From assembly GCA_016793115.1 (NCBI GenBank), contig JAEUIN010000272.1, positions 1-45,540 of the forward strand: a stretch of 45,540 nt of DNA. Reading direction: 5' to 3'. This stretch comes from Planctomycetaceae bacterium (GTDB taxonomy: Bacteria; Planctomycetota; Planctomycetia; Pirellulales; PNKZ01). The notes under the pieces were generated by a model. That model ran no database searches. It was not told the DNA's origin and saw only the letters and a list, made by a program, of their open reading frames with translations. Positions 27,617 through 38,689 of this stretch are shown piece by piece. The position numbers were made by a program, and so were the translations under genes. Every line of letters begins with the position of its first letter. The stretch's first letter is position 1.

Positions 27617-29179
27617 CTACTTGGCGCTGATCGTCACGCCCGGCCAGTCGTCCGAACGGAACGGGGTGGCCGGCAGTCCGTCCTTGCTGAGCAAATTGCA
27701 GACCGGATTATCGGCCCAGGCGTAGCGCACCGCGACGGGGTTCTTCACTTCCGGACATGACACCGTGACGGTGTTGTTGCCGGTCACCTTGGCCGTGGCC
27801 CAATGCCACTTCTTATCTTCGCCGGCCACGGCGAAGCCGCGGACTTCGCTGACGTCGATCGTCCGCAAGCCGCTGCCCACATGGTCGAACGTCACGACGA
27901 CCTTGTCGCCTTGCACTTCCATGCTCTTGTAGGTCGGGCTCTGGAAAGGAATCTTCACGCCGTAGTCGTTGGCCAACGCCCAACGTGCCAAGCGCATCGC
28001 GACTTCTTGCTTGTTGCGCGGGTGAATATCGTTCCCCTCGCCCACGTCGATGATCACCGCCTCACCGGTTTTCGGCAGATTGAGCGTCATCGTTTGCGCT
28101 TCGCGCAACTCGGCCCACGCGCTTTCGACCGGCTGCGCCTGTTCCTCCATGAAGTCGGCGAGTTGCACCCAATAGAAAGAGAAGTCGCCTTGGCCCCATT
28201 CGTCGCGCCAAGTCTTGATCATGAACGGAAACAGGTCGCGGTATTGGTAGGCGCGGCCGGCATTCGATTCGCCTTGATACCAAATCGCGCCGCGAATGCC
28301 GTAGCCGATCGTCGGCTTAAGCACGCCGTTGTAAATGTTGGCCGGACGCGCGTTGCCGGTCATCATGCCGCCCGGGTGTTGCGGCGGCCGCGGCGGTTGC
28401 ACGCCCTTGGCCTTGGCGTCGGCCGCGATTTGCTTGTATTTCTCCATCGCTGCGGCGTAGGCCTCGTCGGCCTTGGCTTTGTCGTACGACTTCTCGATGT
28501 TCTCCCAGCGAGCCAGGAGTTCGCTGAAGCGGCCGTCTTTGGCGAGCGACTCGCGATTGATCCAGGCTTCGCAGGCGCTGCCGCCCCAAGCGTCGTCGAT
28601 CAGGCCGATCGGCACGTTGAGCGTTTGGAAAAGCTGCCGGCCGAAGAAGAATCCGACGGCCGAAAACTGACCGACGTTCTGCGGCGTGCAGACTTCCCAT
28701 TGGCCCTGGAACGTGAACTGCGGCTCCTGCGTGCCGACTTGCGGAACGCTGATCAAGCGAATCAACGGAAAGTTCGCCGTCAGCTTCTCAAGATCCGGGT
28801 TGTTGGCCTGGTCGACCGACCATTGCATGTTCGACTGACCGGAGCAGATCCAAACTTCGCCGACCAGCACGTCGTCGAGCACAATCGGAGCGCCCGCGCC
28901 TTTGATCGTGAGCTGCTGCGGCTTGGCGTTCACGGCCAACGGGTTGAGCTTCACCTTCCAAAGGCCGTCGTCGCCGGCCTTCGCGGTGTGGGTTTGGTCG
29001 GCGATCGTCACGGTGACTTCTTCACCGGGCGCGGCCTTGCCCCAAACCGGGTTGGCCAAATCGCGCTGCAGAACCATGTGGCTCGAGAAAATCGCCGGCA
29101 GTGTCACGTCGGCCCAAGCCGAAGAGCAGACCAGCGCCGCTGCGACAAACGCAGCCGGCGCAAACAACGAACGTTTCAT
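27617..29179 (-). CDS. Secreted sialate O-acetylesterase
   Basis: A 520-residue SGNH-family esterase. The signal peptide ends near SSAWA (residue 23). The nucleophile is Ser116 in CSGQSNMQW. Further family blocks are [23 protein letters not shown], and the Asp/His block [17 protein letters not shown]. It removes O-acetyl groups from sialic acid or other polysaccharide sugars outside the cytoplasm. An insert at about 230-275 is Lys/Ala-rich and then Pro-rich. It is divergent from the pyruvyl transferase-like gene, with which it shares a 259-base intergenic region holding a strong dyad. Confidence 0.93.
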   Translation of the reverse strand: MKRSLFAPAAFVAAALVCSSAWADVTLPAIFSSHMVLQRDLANPVWGKAAPGEEVTVTIADQTHTAKAGDDGLWKVKLNPLAVNAKPQQLTIKGAGAPIVLDDVLVGEVWICSGQSNMQWSVDQANNPDLEKLTANFPLIRLISVPQVGTQEPQFTFQGQWEVCTPQNVGQFSAVGFFFGRQLFQTLNVPIGLIDDAWGGSACEAWINRESLAKDGRFSELLARWENIEKSYDKAKADEAYAAAMEKYKQIAADAKAKGVQPPRPPQHPGGMMTGNARPANIYNGVLKPTIGYGIRGAIWYQGESNAGRAYQYRDLFPFMIKTWRDEWGQGDFSFYWVQLADFMEEQAQPVESAWAELREAQTMTLNLPKTGEAVIIDVGEGNDIHPRNKQEVAMRLARWALANDYGVKIPFQSPTYKSMEVQGDKVVVTFDHVGSGLRTIDVSEVRGFAVAGEDKKWHWATAKVTGNNTVTVSCPEVKNPVAVRYAWADNPVCNLLSKDGLPATPFRSDDWPGVTISAK

Positions 29180-29372
29180 AGATGGAGTCTCGCACTCAAA
29201 GGTGGGAACAAGCGGTGGGACGCAGGCGACACGAGAGGTCGCACGCCGCGCAGCTAGAGACTACTTCACACGGCGGGGGAATTCAATTCTCGGCGGACAT
29301 CGACGATACTGCATGCCGGGAGCGCCCGACGTTCGATCGTCGGCGTCCCGAAGTCGTCGCGTAAACCCAACG

Positions 29373-29405
29373 CGTCGCGACATTAGTAATCGTAATGTCG
29401 CGACG
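29373..29405. promoter_or_regulatory. Perfect 13-bp dyad upstream of the pyruvyl transferase-like gene
   Basis: CGTCGCGACATTA (29373-29385) and its exact inverse (29393-29405) flank a 7-base centre, GTAATCG. It lies 33 bases before the ATG at 29439, in the intergenic space between two divergent polysaccharide-related genes. It could be an operator or a 5' UTR hairpin. A smaller dyad, CCGACG / CGTCGG (29326-29343), lies just upstream. Confidence 0.6.
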
Positions 29406-29438
29406 GTCGACGCCCCAGCCCGCCGGAGAAAGATCGCT

Positions 29439-30701
29439 ATGTCCGCACAACTGAATCGCCGCCGCTTCCTCGCCAACCTCGGCGGTATCGCCGCCGGTGC
29501 GGCTCTTGCCGCAGGTCCGCGCTTTGCCTTCGCCGCCGAGTCGCGGCGTCCGAAGATTCTGCTTCGCTCGTCGTGGCAGACGGTGAACATCGGCGACATC
29601 GCTCACACGCCCGGGGTGCTGCGATTGTTGGAAGACCACGTCCCCGAAGCCGACGTCACGCTTTGGCCGAGCAGCGTCGACAACGGCGTCGAAGAAATGC
29701 TCCTCGCGCGGTTTCCGAAGCTGAAGATCGCCAAAGGCGAGGAGGCGGTGCAGCGGGCCATCGCCGAGAACGACTTCTTCCTGCACGGCTCCGGCCCCAG
29801 CGTCGTGGCCTCGAAAGACATGGGTCGCTGGGCGCGCGAAACGAAAAAGCCGTACGGGGTCTACGGCACGACGATCGGCTGGATGACGCCGGCGCTCGCC
29901 GAGTTGCTTAGCGGCGCCCGGTTTGTTTACTGCCGCGATTCCGTCTCGCTCGGCTTCATCAAAGAAAACGGGGTCAAAGCGCCGATCATGGAGTTCGGCC
30001 CCGACGGCGCGTTCGCCACCGACTTGCGCAACGACGCGGTCGCCGAGAAGTTCCTCGCCCAGAACGGCTTGGAACAGGGGAAGTTTCTCTGTGTTATTCC
30101 GCGGTACCGCAACACACCTTACTGGACCATTCCCAGCAAAAAGCGGGCGATCGACGAGAAGAAGCATGCCCGCAACGAGGAAATGAAGGAACACGACATC
30201 GCGCCGCTGCGGGCCGCCGTCGAGGAGGTCGTGCGCAAGACCGATCTCAAGGTCTTGGTCTGCCCGGAAGACCAGACGCAGATCAAGATCGGCAAGGAAA
30301 TGATCTTCGACAAACTGTCCGGCGACGTGGCGAAACGCGTCGTCTGGCGCGATCGCTACTGGCTCACCGATGAAGCCCTGAGCACCTACGTGCGCAGCGC
30401 CGGGATGTTCGGCCTCGAGATGCACACGCCCATCATGTGCATCGGCAACGGAATCCCCGCGATCGTGGGCCGGTTCGCCGAGCAAACGTCGAAGGGCTAC
30501 ATGTGGCGCGATATCGGCCTGGGGGATTGGCTGTTCGACTTCGACAAGGAAGCGGAGATCGAGCGGTACGTGCCGACGGTTCTCGCGCTGGCGCAAGACC
30601 ACGCGGCCGCCGTGGCCAAGGCGGCCCAGGCCCGCGAATTCGTGCTCCGGCGGCAGCGCGAGACGATGGCCGAAGTCCGCAAAGCGGTCGGTTTGTCGTA
30701 A
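29439..30701 (+). CDS. Tat-exported polysaccharide pyruvyl transferase-family protein
   Basis: A 420-residue protein with a clear Tat signal: NRRRFLANLGGIAAGAALAAG, then FAFAAE. The mature part starts PKILLRSSWQTVNIGDIAHTPG and has HGSGPSVVASKD, VYGTTIGW, FVYCRDSVSLGF, FGPDGAF and FGLEMHTPIMC, the block order of the pyruvyl transferase (CsaB-like) fold. Family enzymes add pyruvate ketals to polysaccharides using cytoplasmic phosphoenolpyruvate, so export by Tat is odd and argues for a different reaction. GGAGAA precedes the ATG by about 10 bases. It is divergent from the sialate esterase. Confidence 0.85.
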   Translation: MSAQLNRRRFLANLGGIAAGAALAAGPRFAFAAESRRPKILLRSSWQTVNIGDIAHTPGVLRLLEDHVPEADVTLWPSSVDNGVEEMLLARFPKLKIAKGEEAVQRAIAENDFFLHGSGPSVVASKDMGRWARETKKPYGVYGTTIGWMTPALAELLSGARFVYCRDSVSLGFIKENGVKAPIMEFGPDGAFATDLRNDAVAEKFLAQNGLEQGKFLCVIPRYRNTPYWTIPSKKRAIDEKKHARNEEMKEHDIAPLRAAVEEVVRKTDLKVLVCPEDQTQIKIGKEMIFDKLSGDVAKRVVWRDRYWLTDEALSTYVRSAGMFGLEMHTPIMCIGNGIPAIVGRFAEQTSKGYMWRDIGLGDWLFDFDKEAEIERYVPTVLALAQDHAAAVAKAAQAREFVLRRQRETMAEVRKAVGLS

Positions 30702-31085
30702 GCCGCGGAGGCTCTGCGAAGTTCCTGCGAACTGCTGCGGCGTCCGTTTTCCGCCCCGCCCGCCGTGAGCGGCGACAACCCAATCTGGCCCGGCCCGAGC
30801 GGCGAACCGCCGCCGCGAGGGAATTGCCCAAACTGTTAGAATTCCTTTGCGAAAACCGGCTTTTGCCGGTCGACAGCCGGGGGCCGGAGAGGGTACAAAG
30901 ATAGGTTACCCAGTTTGGAGGAAGACCGATCTTCGAGGGCCTGCGCTACGCATGGCCGTCGCCGGGGCGGTTCTCTCTCAATCCTGGAGAAGGAGTGTGC
31001 CCGCCAAGCACGACTGACGCGGTCCGTTTCCTACAATTCGACAATTCGGTTTCTAAAGCCCGTAGCGGGCAGAGCGAGCGTAGAG
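30702..31085. other. Leader region upstream of nusA
   Basis: No gene is supported. A perfect tetraloop hairpin, ACCGGC-TTTT-GCCGGT (30855-30870), abuts a candidate promoter. A short stem, GCCCG / CGGGC, lies near 31059. The expected rimP gene is not here. A 21-codon frame at 30951 has no ribosome binding site and was not called. Confidence 0.5.
30870..30899 (+). promoter_or_regulatory. Candidate nusA-infB-rbfA promoter
   Basis: TCGACA (30870-30875), an 18-base spacer and TACAAA (30894-30899) would start transcription near 30907, leaving a 180-base leader before nusA. The -35 box touches the 3' base of the tetraloop hairpin. It is a moderate match only. Confidence 0.4.
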
Positions 31086-32453
31086 ATGAACACACAGGAA
31101 TTGCTGCGAATTATCGACGCGATCCATCGCGAAAAGAATATCGATAAGGAAGTGGTGTTTCAGGCGATCGAGTCGGCTTTGGTGTCGGCCGCGAAGAAAC
31201 ACTACGGCGAAAACGAGAACGTCACGGTCACGATCAATCGGACCGACGGCTCCATCTCCGCAACGCTCAACGGCACGCAACTCGACCAAGAAGAGACGGT
31301 CGGCCGCATTGGCGCTCAAACTGCGAAGCAAGTCATCATTCAGAAGGTGCGCGAGGCCGAGCGCGACGCCCTCTACAACGAATACGACCGCGAAATCGGT
31401 CAACTCGTCACCGGTATCGTCCAGCGCTACGAAAACGGCACCGCCACGGTTTCGCTCCCGAACTGTGAAGCCATTCTGCCGCGTAGCGAACAAATTCCCG
31501 GCGAAACGCACCATCCCAACGAGCGCGTTCGCGCCACCGTTTGCGAAGTGCGCAAGGCCGGCAGCCGCGTAAAGGTCATCTTGAGTCGTACCCGAGCGGC
31601 TCTCGTCGGCCGGATGTTCGAGCAAGAAATCCCCGAAATCGCCGACGGCGTCATCGAAATCAAGGCCATGGCCCGCGAACCGGGCTACCGCACCAAGGTC
31701 GCGGTCAGCTCGAGCGATCAACGCGTCGACTGCGTCGGCGCTTGCGTCGGCGTCCGCGGCAACCGCATCAAGAACATCGTCGACGAACTCGCCGGCGAAC
31801 GCATCGACATCGTCCGCTACAGCGACGACATGCAGGTCTTGATTCCCAACGCCCTGCAGCCGGCCGAAGTCGAAGAAGTCATCCTCTGCTCGATGCTCGG
31901 TCGGGCGATCGTCTTGGTCCGCGAAGACCAACTCTCGCTGGCCATCGGTCGCCGGGGGCAAAACGTGCGTCTCGCCAGCAAACTCTGCGGCTGGGACATC
32001 GAAATCATGACCCGCGAGGAGCTCGACGAGCAAATCGAGCGGGCCGTGGGCGGCTTCTGCACGATTGAAGGGGTCGACGAATCGCTGGCCGAAAAGCTGG
32101 TGGGCGAAGGGTTCTTGTCGTTCGACGACCTCTCGATCATCGAACCCGACGCTTTGATGGAAATGTCGGGGCTGGATGAAGAAGCGGTCGAAGCGATCAC
32201 CACGCAGGCGGAAGCGCGGGCTCAGGAAGCGGAAGTCGCCGCAGCCGAAGCGCGGCGTCGCCAACGCGAACAGCAGCGGATCGACGCGGTGACCGCGGAG
32301 ATTGAAGCCAAGGAAGCCGCGGAGCGGGCCGCCGCCGGATTGCCGCCGCTTGCTCCGGCCGACGCCGAAGCGAGCGCGGAAGAATCGGCGGACGCCGGCG
32401 ACGGGGCGGTCGAGGCTCAGGCCGGTGCGGAAGGAGACAACGCCGGTGGCTAA
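31086..32453 (+). CDS. nusA: Transcription termination/antitermination factor NusA
   Basis: A 455-residue RNA polymerase-binding elongation factor. Order: N-terminal domain (1-125, starting [20 protein letters not shown]), S1 (about 130-200, with [15 protein letters not shown]), KH1 (about 205-280) and KH2 (about 280-345, with [16 protein letters not shown]). A helix-hairpin-helix module follows (about 350-400, [18 protein letters not shown]), then an Ala/Glu-rich acidic tail. Tail and HhH vary between phyla. The ribosome binding site is weak. It heads nusA-infB-rbfA, but rimP, which precedes nusA in most bacteria, is absent from its place. Confidence 0.96.
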   Translation: MNTQELLRIIDAIHREKNIDKEVVFQAIESALVSAAKKHYGENENVTVTINRTDGSISATLNGTQLDQEETVGRIGAQTAKQVIIQKVREAERDALYNEYDREIGQLVTGIVQRYENGTATVSLPNCEAILPRSEQIPGETHHPNERVRATVCEVRKAGSRVKVILSRTRAALVGRMFEQEIPEIADGVIEIKAMAREPGYRTKVAVSSSDQRVDCVGACVGVRGNRIKNIVDELAGERIDIVRYSDDMQVLIPNALQPAEVEEVILCSMLGRAIVLVREDQLSLAIGRRGQNVRLASKLCGWDIEIMTREELDEQIERAVGGFCTIEGVDESLAEKLVGEGFLSFDDLSIIEPDALMEMSGLDEEAVEAITTQAEARAQEAEVAAAEARRRQREQQRIDAVTAEIEAKEAAERAAAGLPPLAPADAEASAEESADAGDGAVEAQAGAEGDNAGG

Positions 32454-32595
32454 AGCAAACCGGCCGATCGTCGCCGCGCCGCGGACCTGTTTCGCCGCGC
32501 GGCCGTGTTGCAACAATCATCGCATAGAGAGTTATTCGGCGGATCAGTTAGCGCGGCGCAGGTCGCCATGAGCCGGATTTCGGGGAGATTACTGC

Positions 32596-35469
<2,874 letters not shown>

Positions 35470-35522
35470 CCCGACGTGCCCCGCGCCGTTTCCGTTAGGC
35501 CCCAGCGAAAGCGCATCGTCCC

Positions 35523-36017
35523 ATGACCAGTCGTCGTTTGTTAAAAGCCGCCGAGGCGATTCGCGAGGTCGTCAGTATGGCGATTCTCACCGAATTGAAA
35601 GATCCGCGCGTCAAAAACGTGACGGTGACCAAAGTCGAAGTCTTGCCCGACATGAAGCAGGCCAAGGTCTACGTCACCATCATGGGCGAAGAGACGCAGC
35701 AGCGGCTCACGCTCCGCGGTCTGCAGAACTCCGCCGGGTTCCTGCAGCACAAGATCGCCTCGCGGATCGAGACCCGTTACACGCCGCGGCTGGAGTTCAT
35801 ACTTGATTCGGGCGTGAAGAACGCGCTGGAGATCGACCGCATTCTCCGCCGCGTACTGCCGAAAGACGACGCGGCTCAGGACGACGACCACGACGACGTG
35901 GAGGAAGTCGACGAACTGGAGGAAGCCGGCCCGAGCGACGAAGTCGACGTCGCCGACGAGGTCGACCAGTCGGACGGCTCCGACGAAACCGACGCACGCA
36001 ACTCGGGCTCGCCCTGA
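35523..36017 (+). CDS. rbfA: Ribosome-binding factor A
   Basis: A 164-residue protein for 30S maturation. The KH-like core is in the first 118 residues (LLKAAEAIREVVSMAI, DPRVKNVTVTKVEVLPDMK, AGFLQHKIASRIETRYTP, RILRRVLPK). A further 45 or so residues form a highly acidic Asp/Glu/Val tail (DDDHDDVEEVDELEE...), longer than in most RbfA proteins. It starts 53 bases after infB in the same operon. The function is that of the family. The tail may mimic RNA or help solubility, which is inference. Confidence 0.94.
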   Translation: MTSRRLLKAAEAIREVVSMAILTELKDPRVKNVTVTKVEVLPDMKQAKVYVTIMGEETQQRLTLRGLQNSAGFLQHKIASRIETRYTPRLEFILDSGVKNALEIDRILRRVLPKDDAAQDDDHDDVEEVDELEEAGPSDEVDVADEVDQSDGSDETDARNSGSP

Positions 36018-36083
36018 CCGGCCCGCCCGCCGACCGTTTAAGACCCACCGCCGCAAATCACACCCTAGCCCCACAACCGGAAC

Positions 36084-37040
36084 ATGGCTGCCGTCAATCG
36101 CGCCTCGCTGATCGCCAAGCTGCACAAAGTCCTGAAGAAGCACTACCAACCGGTCAATCCGACGCCCGGTCGTTCCCTGTTGGAAAACTTGCTCTTCGCG
36201 GCCTGCTTGGAAAACTCTCCCTACGCCGCCGCCGAAGAAGCCTTCGCCGCCGTCTCGAAGACTTACTTCGACTGGAACGAAGTCCGCGTCAGCACGGTGA
36301 AGGAGTTGGCCGAAGTGATGAAGGCCGCCTCGAATCCCGACGCCGCCGCCGGCCGGCTCCGCCGCAGCTTGCAGGCCGTGTTCGAAGCGAACTTCTCGTT
36401 CGACCTGGAGCCGATGAAGAAGCTCAATCTCGGGCAGGCCGTGCAGAAGCTTTCCGGCTACGACGGCGTTTCGCCGTTCGCCGTGAGTTATGTGACGCAG
36501 ACTTCGCTCGGCGGGCACTCGATTCCGCTCGACGACGGCGCGATGGGCGCGCTCGCCGTGATCGGCCTCGTCGGCCCCGAAGACAAGCCTAAAGACGGCT
36601 GCTCGGGCCTCGAGCGGGCCATTCCGAAGAACAAGGGCCTGGAGTTCGGCTCGCTCCTGCACGGCCTCTCGGTCGACTACGTGAACAATCCGTATTCGAC
36701 GAATCTGCACAAGATCTTGCTGGAAGTCGATCCGGAAGCGAAGGCCCGCCTGCCGAAGCGGCAAGCCAAGGTGGAGAAGAAGCCGGAACCGGAGCCGGCG
36801 GCTCCGCCGGTCGCCGCCGCCAAGGGTTCGAAACCGGGTGCGGCTCCGGCGAAGCCGGATGCAAAGGGCAAGCCCGACGCCAAGGGGAAGCCGGCCGAAG
36901 CGGAAGCCAAGAAGGGGGCCGCCCCGGCGAAGAAGCCCGCCGCCCCGCCCGCCAAGAAGCCGGCCCCGACGTCCAAAGCCCCGGAAAAGAAGCCGGCCGG
37001 CAAATCGGCCCCGGCCGCAACCAAGCGCAAGCCGCGGTAA
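36084..37040 (+). CDS. Endonuclease III-like (HhH-GPD fold) protein with H1-like tail
   Basis: A 318-residue protein. Residues 20-185 follow the helical pattern of HhH-GPD DNA glycosylases (LLENLLFAACLENSPYAAAEEAF, the hairpin-like LSGYDGVSPFAVSYVTQTSLGG, then IPLDDGAMGALAVIGLVG), but the catalytic Lys position and FeS cysteines are not evident. The PLDDG aspartate could match the conserved Asp. From about 222 the chain is Lys/Ala/Pro repeats (AKKPAAPPAKKPAPTSKAPE), like histone H1 or IF-2 linkers. It follows rbfA by 66 bases, same strand. A non-catalytic DNA- or RNA-binding role is possible. Family link is by pattern only. Confidence 0.68.
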   Translation: MAAVNRASLIAKLHKVLKKHYQPVNPTPGRSLLENLLFAACLENSPYAAAEEAFAAVSKTYFDWNEVRVSTVKELAEVMKAASNPDAAAGRLRRSLQAVFEANFSFDLEPMKKLNLGQAVQKLSGYDGVSPFAVSYVTQTSLGGHSIPLDDGAMGALAVIGLVGPEDKPKDGCSGLERAIPKNKGLEFGSLLHGLSVDYVNNPYSTNLHKILLEVDPEAKARLPKRQAKVEKKPEPEPAAPPVAAAKGSKPGAAPAKPDAKGKPDAKGKPAEAEAKKGAAPAKKPAAPPAKKPAPTSKAPEKKPAGKSAPAATKRKPR

Positions 37041-37129
37041 GCGGCCGTCGACGTAGCACCGGCGTTGAACGCGAACGCTGCGTCGGCCAAAGACTTCGAT
37101 CAATTCTGTGGAGCGTCTGCGCGTCTTTC

Positions 37130-37200
37130 AGCGAGCGGTGAGGATGAACCCCGCCGTCTGGAGAATGAGCGGACGGCGGAGATGAACCCCGCCGCTCGCT
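37130..37200. repeat. Palindrome doublet (family C copy 2)
   Basis: Outer arms AGCGAGCGG (37130-37138) and CCGCTCGCT (37192-37200) enclose an inner hairpin, CCGCCGTC / GACGGCGG (37151-37179). A 14-base direct repeat, GATGAACCCCGCCG, occurs at 37143 and 37181. The ends match the palindrome at 26637-26700. It lies between two convergent genes. Confidence 0.75.
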
Positions 37201-37227
37201 ATCAGATCCGGAGCGCCTCTCGGGCGT

Positions 37228-38496
37228 CTACTTCGCCAGTTGCAGAGGCACGAGGCTCGGCGACGGGACGTTGCAGGTGATGCAGTGGAGCGAGCCGCCT
37301 TTCTTGGCGACGCTCAGGCATTCGATCCCGACGACGTTCCAGCCCGGCATGGTTTCGCGGTAGATCTTCAAGGCTTGCTCGTTCAGAGCCGGGTCGACGT
37401 CGGCATACTGCGGCACGAGGAGAGTGCCGTTGGCGAAGACGACGTTGGTGTAGGTGCGAATCGCGTTGTCGCCCTTGAGCGACATCGGAATCCGCACGAT
37501 TCGCAACGGCTTGCCGTTAAACGTCACGGTCGCCAGTTGGTCGGCCGCTTTGTCGAGCATCGAGGCCGAAGCGGCGTCTTCCTTCGGGTCGCACGAGGCC
37601 ACGACGATTGTGTCGGGCGACGTGAACATCGCGAACGTATCGACGTGGCGCGTGCCGTCGGGCGGCAGGTGGTCCAAGTAGGTCCATTGCGTCTGGCCGA
37701 AGTAGTCGCGGAGCAGCACGGCGACGTCCCGCAGCCCATACTTGCGGTGCGAATTCTCCGCCACGATCTGCGTGGTGCTCACGCAGATGCCGTAGCCGTT
37801 GGTAAGCAGATTGCCCCCTTCCATCGAGAGCGGAACCGACGACACCGTGGTGCGGAACATCTCGGCGAGCCGCTGCGGAATCTTGTCGTCGTTCGGCCGG
37901 ATGGTGCCGTCGGTCGCCGGACGATCTAAATAGGCGAAGTCGACCGTGGTCAGGCCGCCGATCTTGTTGCGGAGGAACTTCGGACCGAAGTCGCGAACCC
38001 ACATGCCCCAAGCGGGCAATTCAAGGAACTCGACCGACGACGCCGCGACGCCGTTTTGCTCCAGCAGCGAAATGACTTTTTGGCGCTGCGTGGCGTCGTT
38101 GACGAGGCCGTAGACTTCGACCTTGCCGGCCATCGCGCGGATCATGTCGACCATGACCTTGGGATGGAATTCGGCGAGTTCATTGCAGCCGAGGATGATG
38201 CCGTCCTGCCGGTCGAATTCCGGCAAGAACTGCATATTGTCGGGGATCGTCGTCGAAGCCGGCGCGGCGGCGGCCGTAGGCGTGACCGCCCCTTTGGCCG
38301 CCGCGAGATCGACCTCGCCGCCGTCGAGACTGATGCTCCACCAAAACACGGCGACGACGAAGAGCGCCGGAACCGATAGGATGAGGAGTCCGACAAAACG
38401 TGCCGCGGCGCTCCGCTGCAACAACAGATACAAGCGTTCAAGCACCGTGAATTCCGCCTTGGGCCGCTGACGCGGCCGCTTCTCTCGGGGGGGCAT
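37228..38496 (-). CDS. Membrane-anchored agmatine deiminase/PAD-family protein
   Basis: A 422-residue protein of the Porphyromonas-type peptidylarginine deiminase fold (agmatine deiminase family). The guanidino-binding motifs MWVRDFGP, MEGGNLLTNG and RHVDTFAMF are visible, and the nucleophile Cys405 is in GGSLHCITCN. Unlike cytoplasmic agmatine deiminases it has a basic N-terminus and one transmembrane helix (about 34-54, ARFVGLLILSVPALFVVAVFW) followed by an Ala/Thr linker, so the catalytic domain probably faces the periplasm. The substrate is therefore uncertain: free agmatine, arginine or protein arginine. It follows the response-regulator gene after 193 bases, same strand. Confidence 0.85.
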   Translation of the reverse strand: MPPREKRPRQRPKAEFTVLERLYLLLQRSAAARFVGLLILSVPALFVVAVFWWSISLDGGEVDLAAAKGAVTPTAAAAPASTTIPDNMQFLPEFDRQDGIILGCNELAEFHPKVMVDMIRAMAGKVEVYGLVNDATQRQKVISLLEQNGVAASSVEFLELPAWGMWVRDFGPKFLRNKIGGLTTVDFAYLDRPATDGTIRPNDDKIPQRLAEMFRTTVSSVPLSMEGGNLLTNGYGICVSTTQIVAENSHRKYGLRDVAVLLRDYFGQTQWTYLDHLPPDGTRHVDTFAMFTSPDTIVVASCDPKEDAASASMLDKAADQLATVTFNGKPLRIVRIPMSLKGDNAIRTYTNVVFANGTLLVPQYADVDPALNEQALKIYRETMPGWNVVGIECLSVAKKGGSLHCITCNVPSPSLVPLQLAK

Positions 38497-38594
38497 TGTG
38501 GGGGATCAACTTCCGTCGAAGGAACATTCGAAACAGGTCGCCGTCGGGCGATGTCGCACATTCCTAGGCAAAAGTAATGCCGCCGGCATCTCGG

Positions 38595-38607
38595 TGCGAC
38601 AATTTGT
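38595..38607. promoter_or_regulatory. 13-bp palindrome upstream of the deiminase gene
   Basis: CGACAA-T-TTGTCG is a perfect dyad about 100 bases before the deiminase ATG. It may be a binding site for a dimeric regulator. No sigma-54 -24/-12 promoter was recognised beside it, although a sigma-54 activator gene is adjacent. Confidence 0.35.
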
Positions 38608-38689
38608 CGAACCCGACTCGCAAGGCCTTTTCAGATAAGCACTTGCGGAACCACCCCCAATTCACACTACCACTGCGGAGAGCCGCAAG

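Noticed and set aside
29283..30602. 439-residue minus-strand frame opposite the pyruvyl transferase-like gene
   Set aside because: It is a GC-rich shadow with no motif. The plus-strand gene has a Tat signal, ribosome binding site and family blocks.
30951..31016. 21-codon leader peptide before nusA
   Set aside because: It has no ribosome binding site, no codon bias for one amino acid, and no terminator after it.
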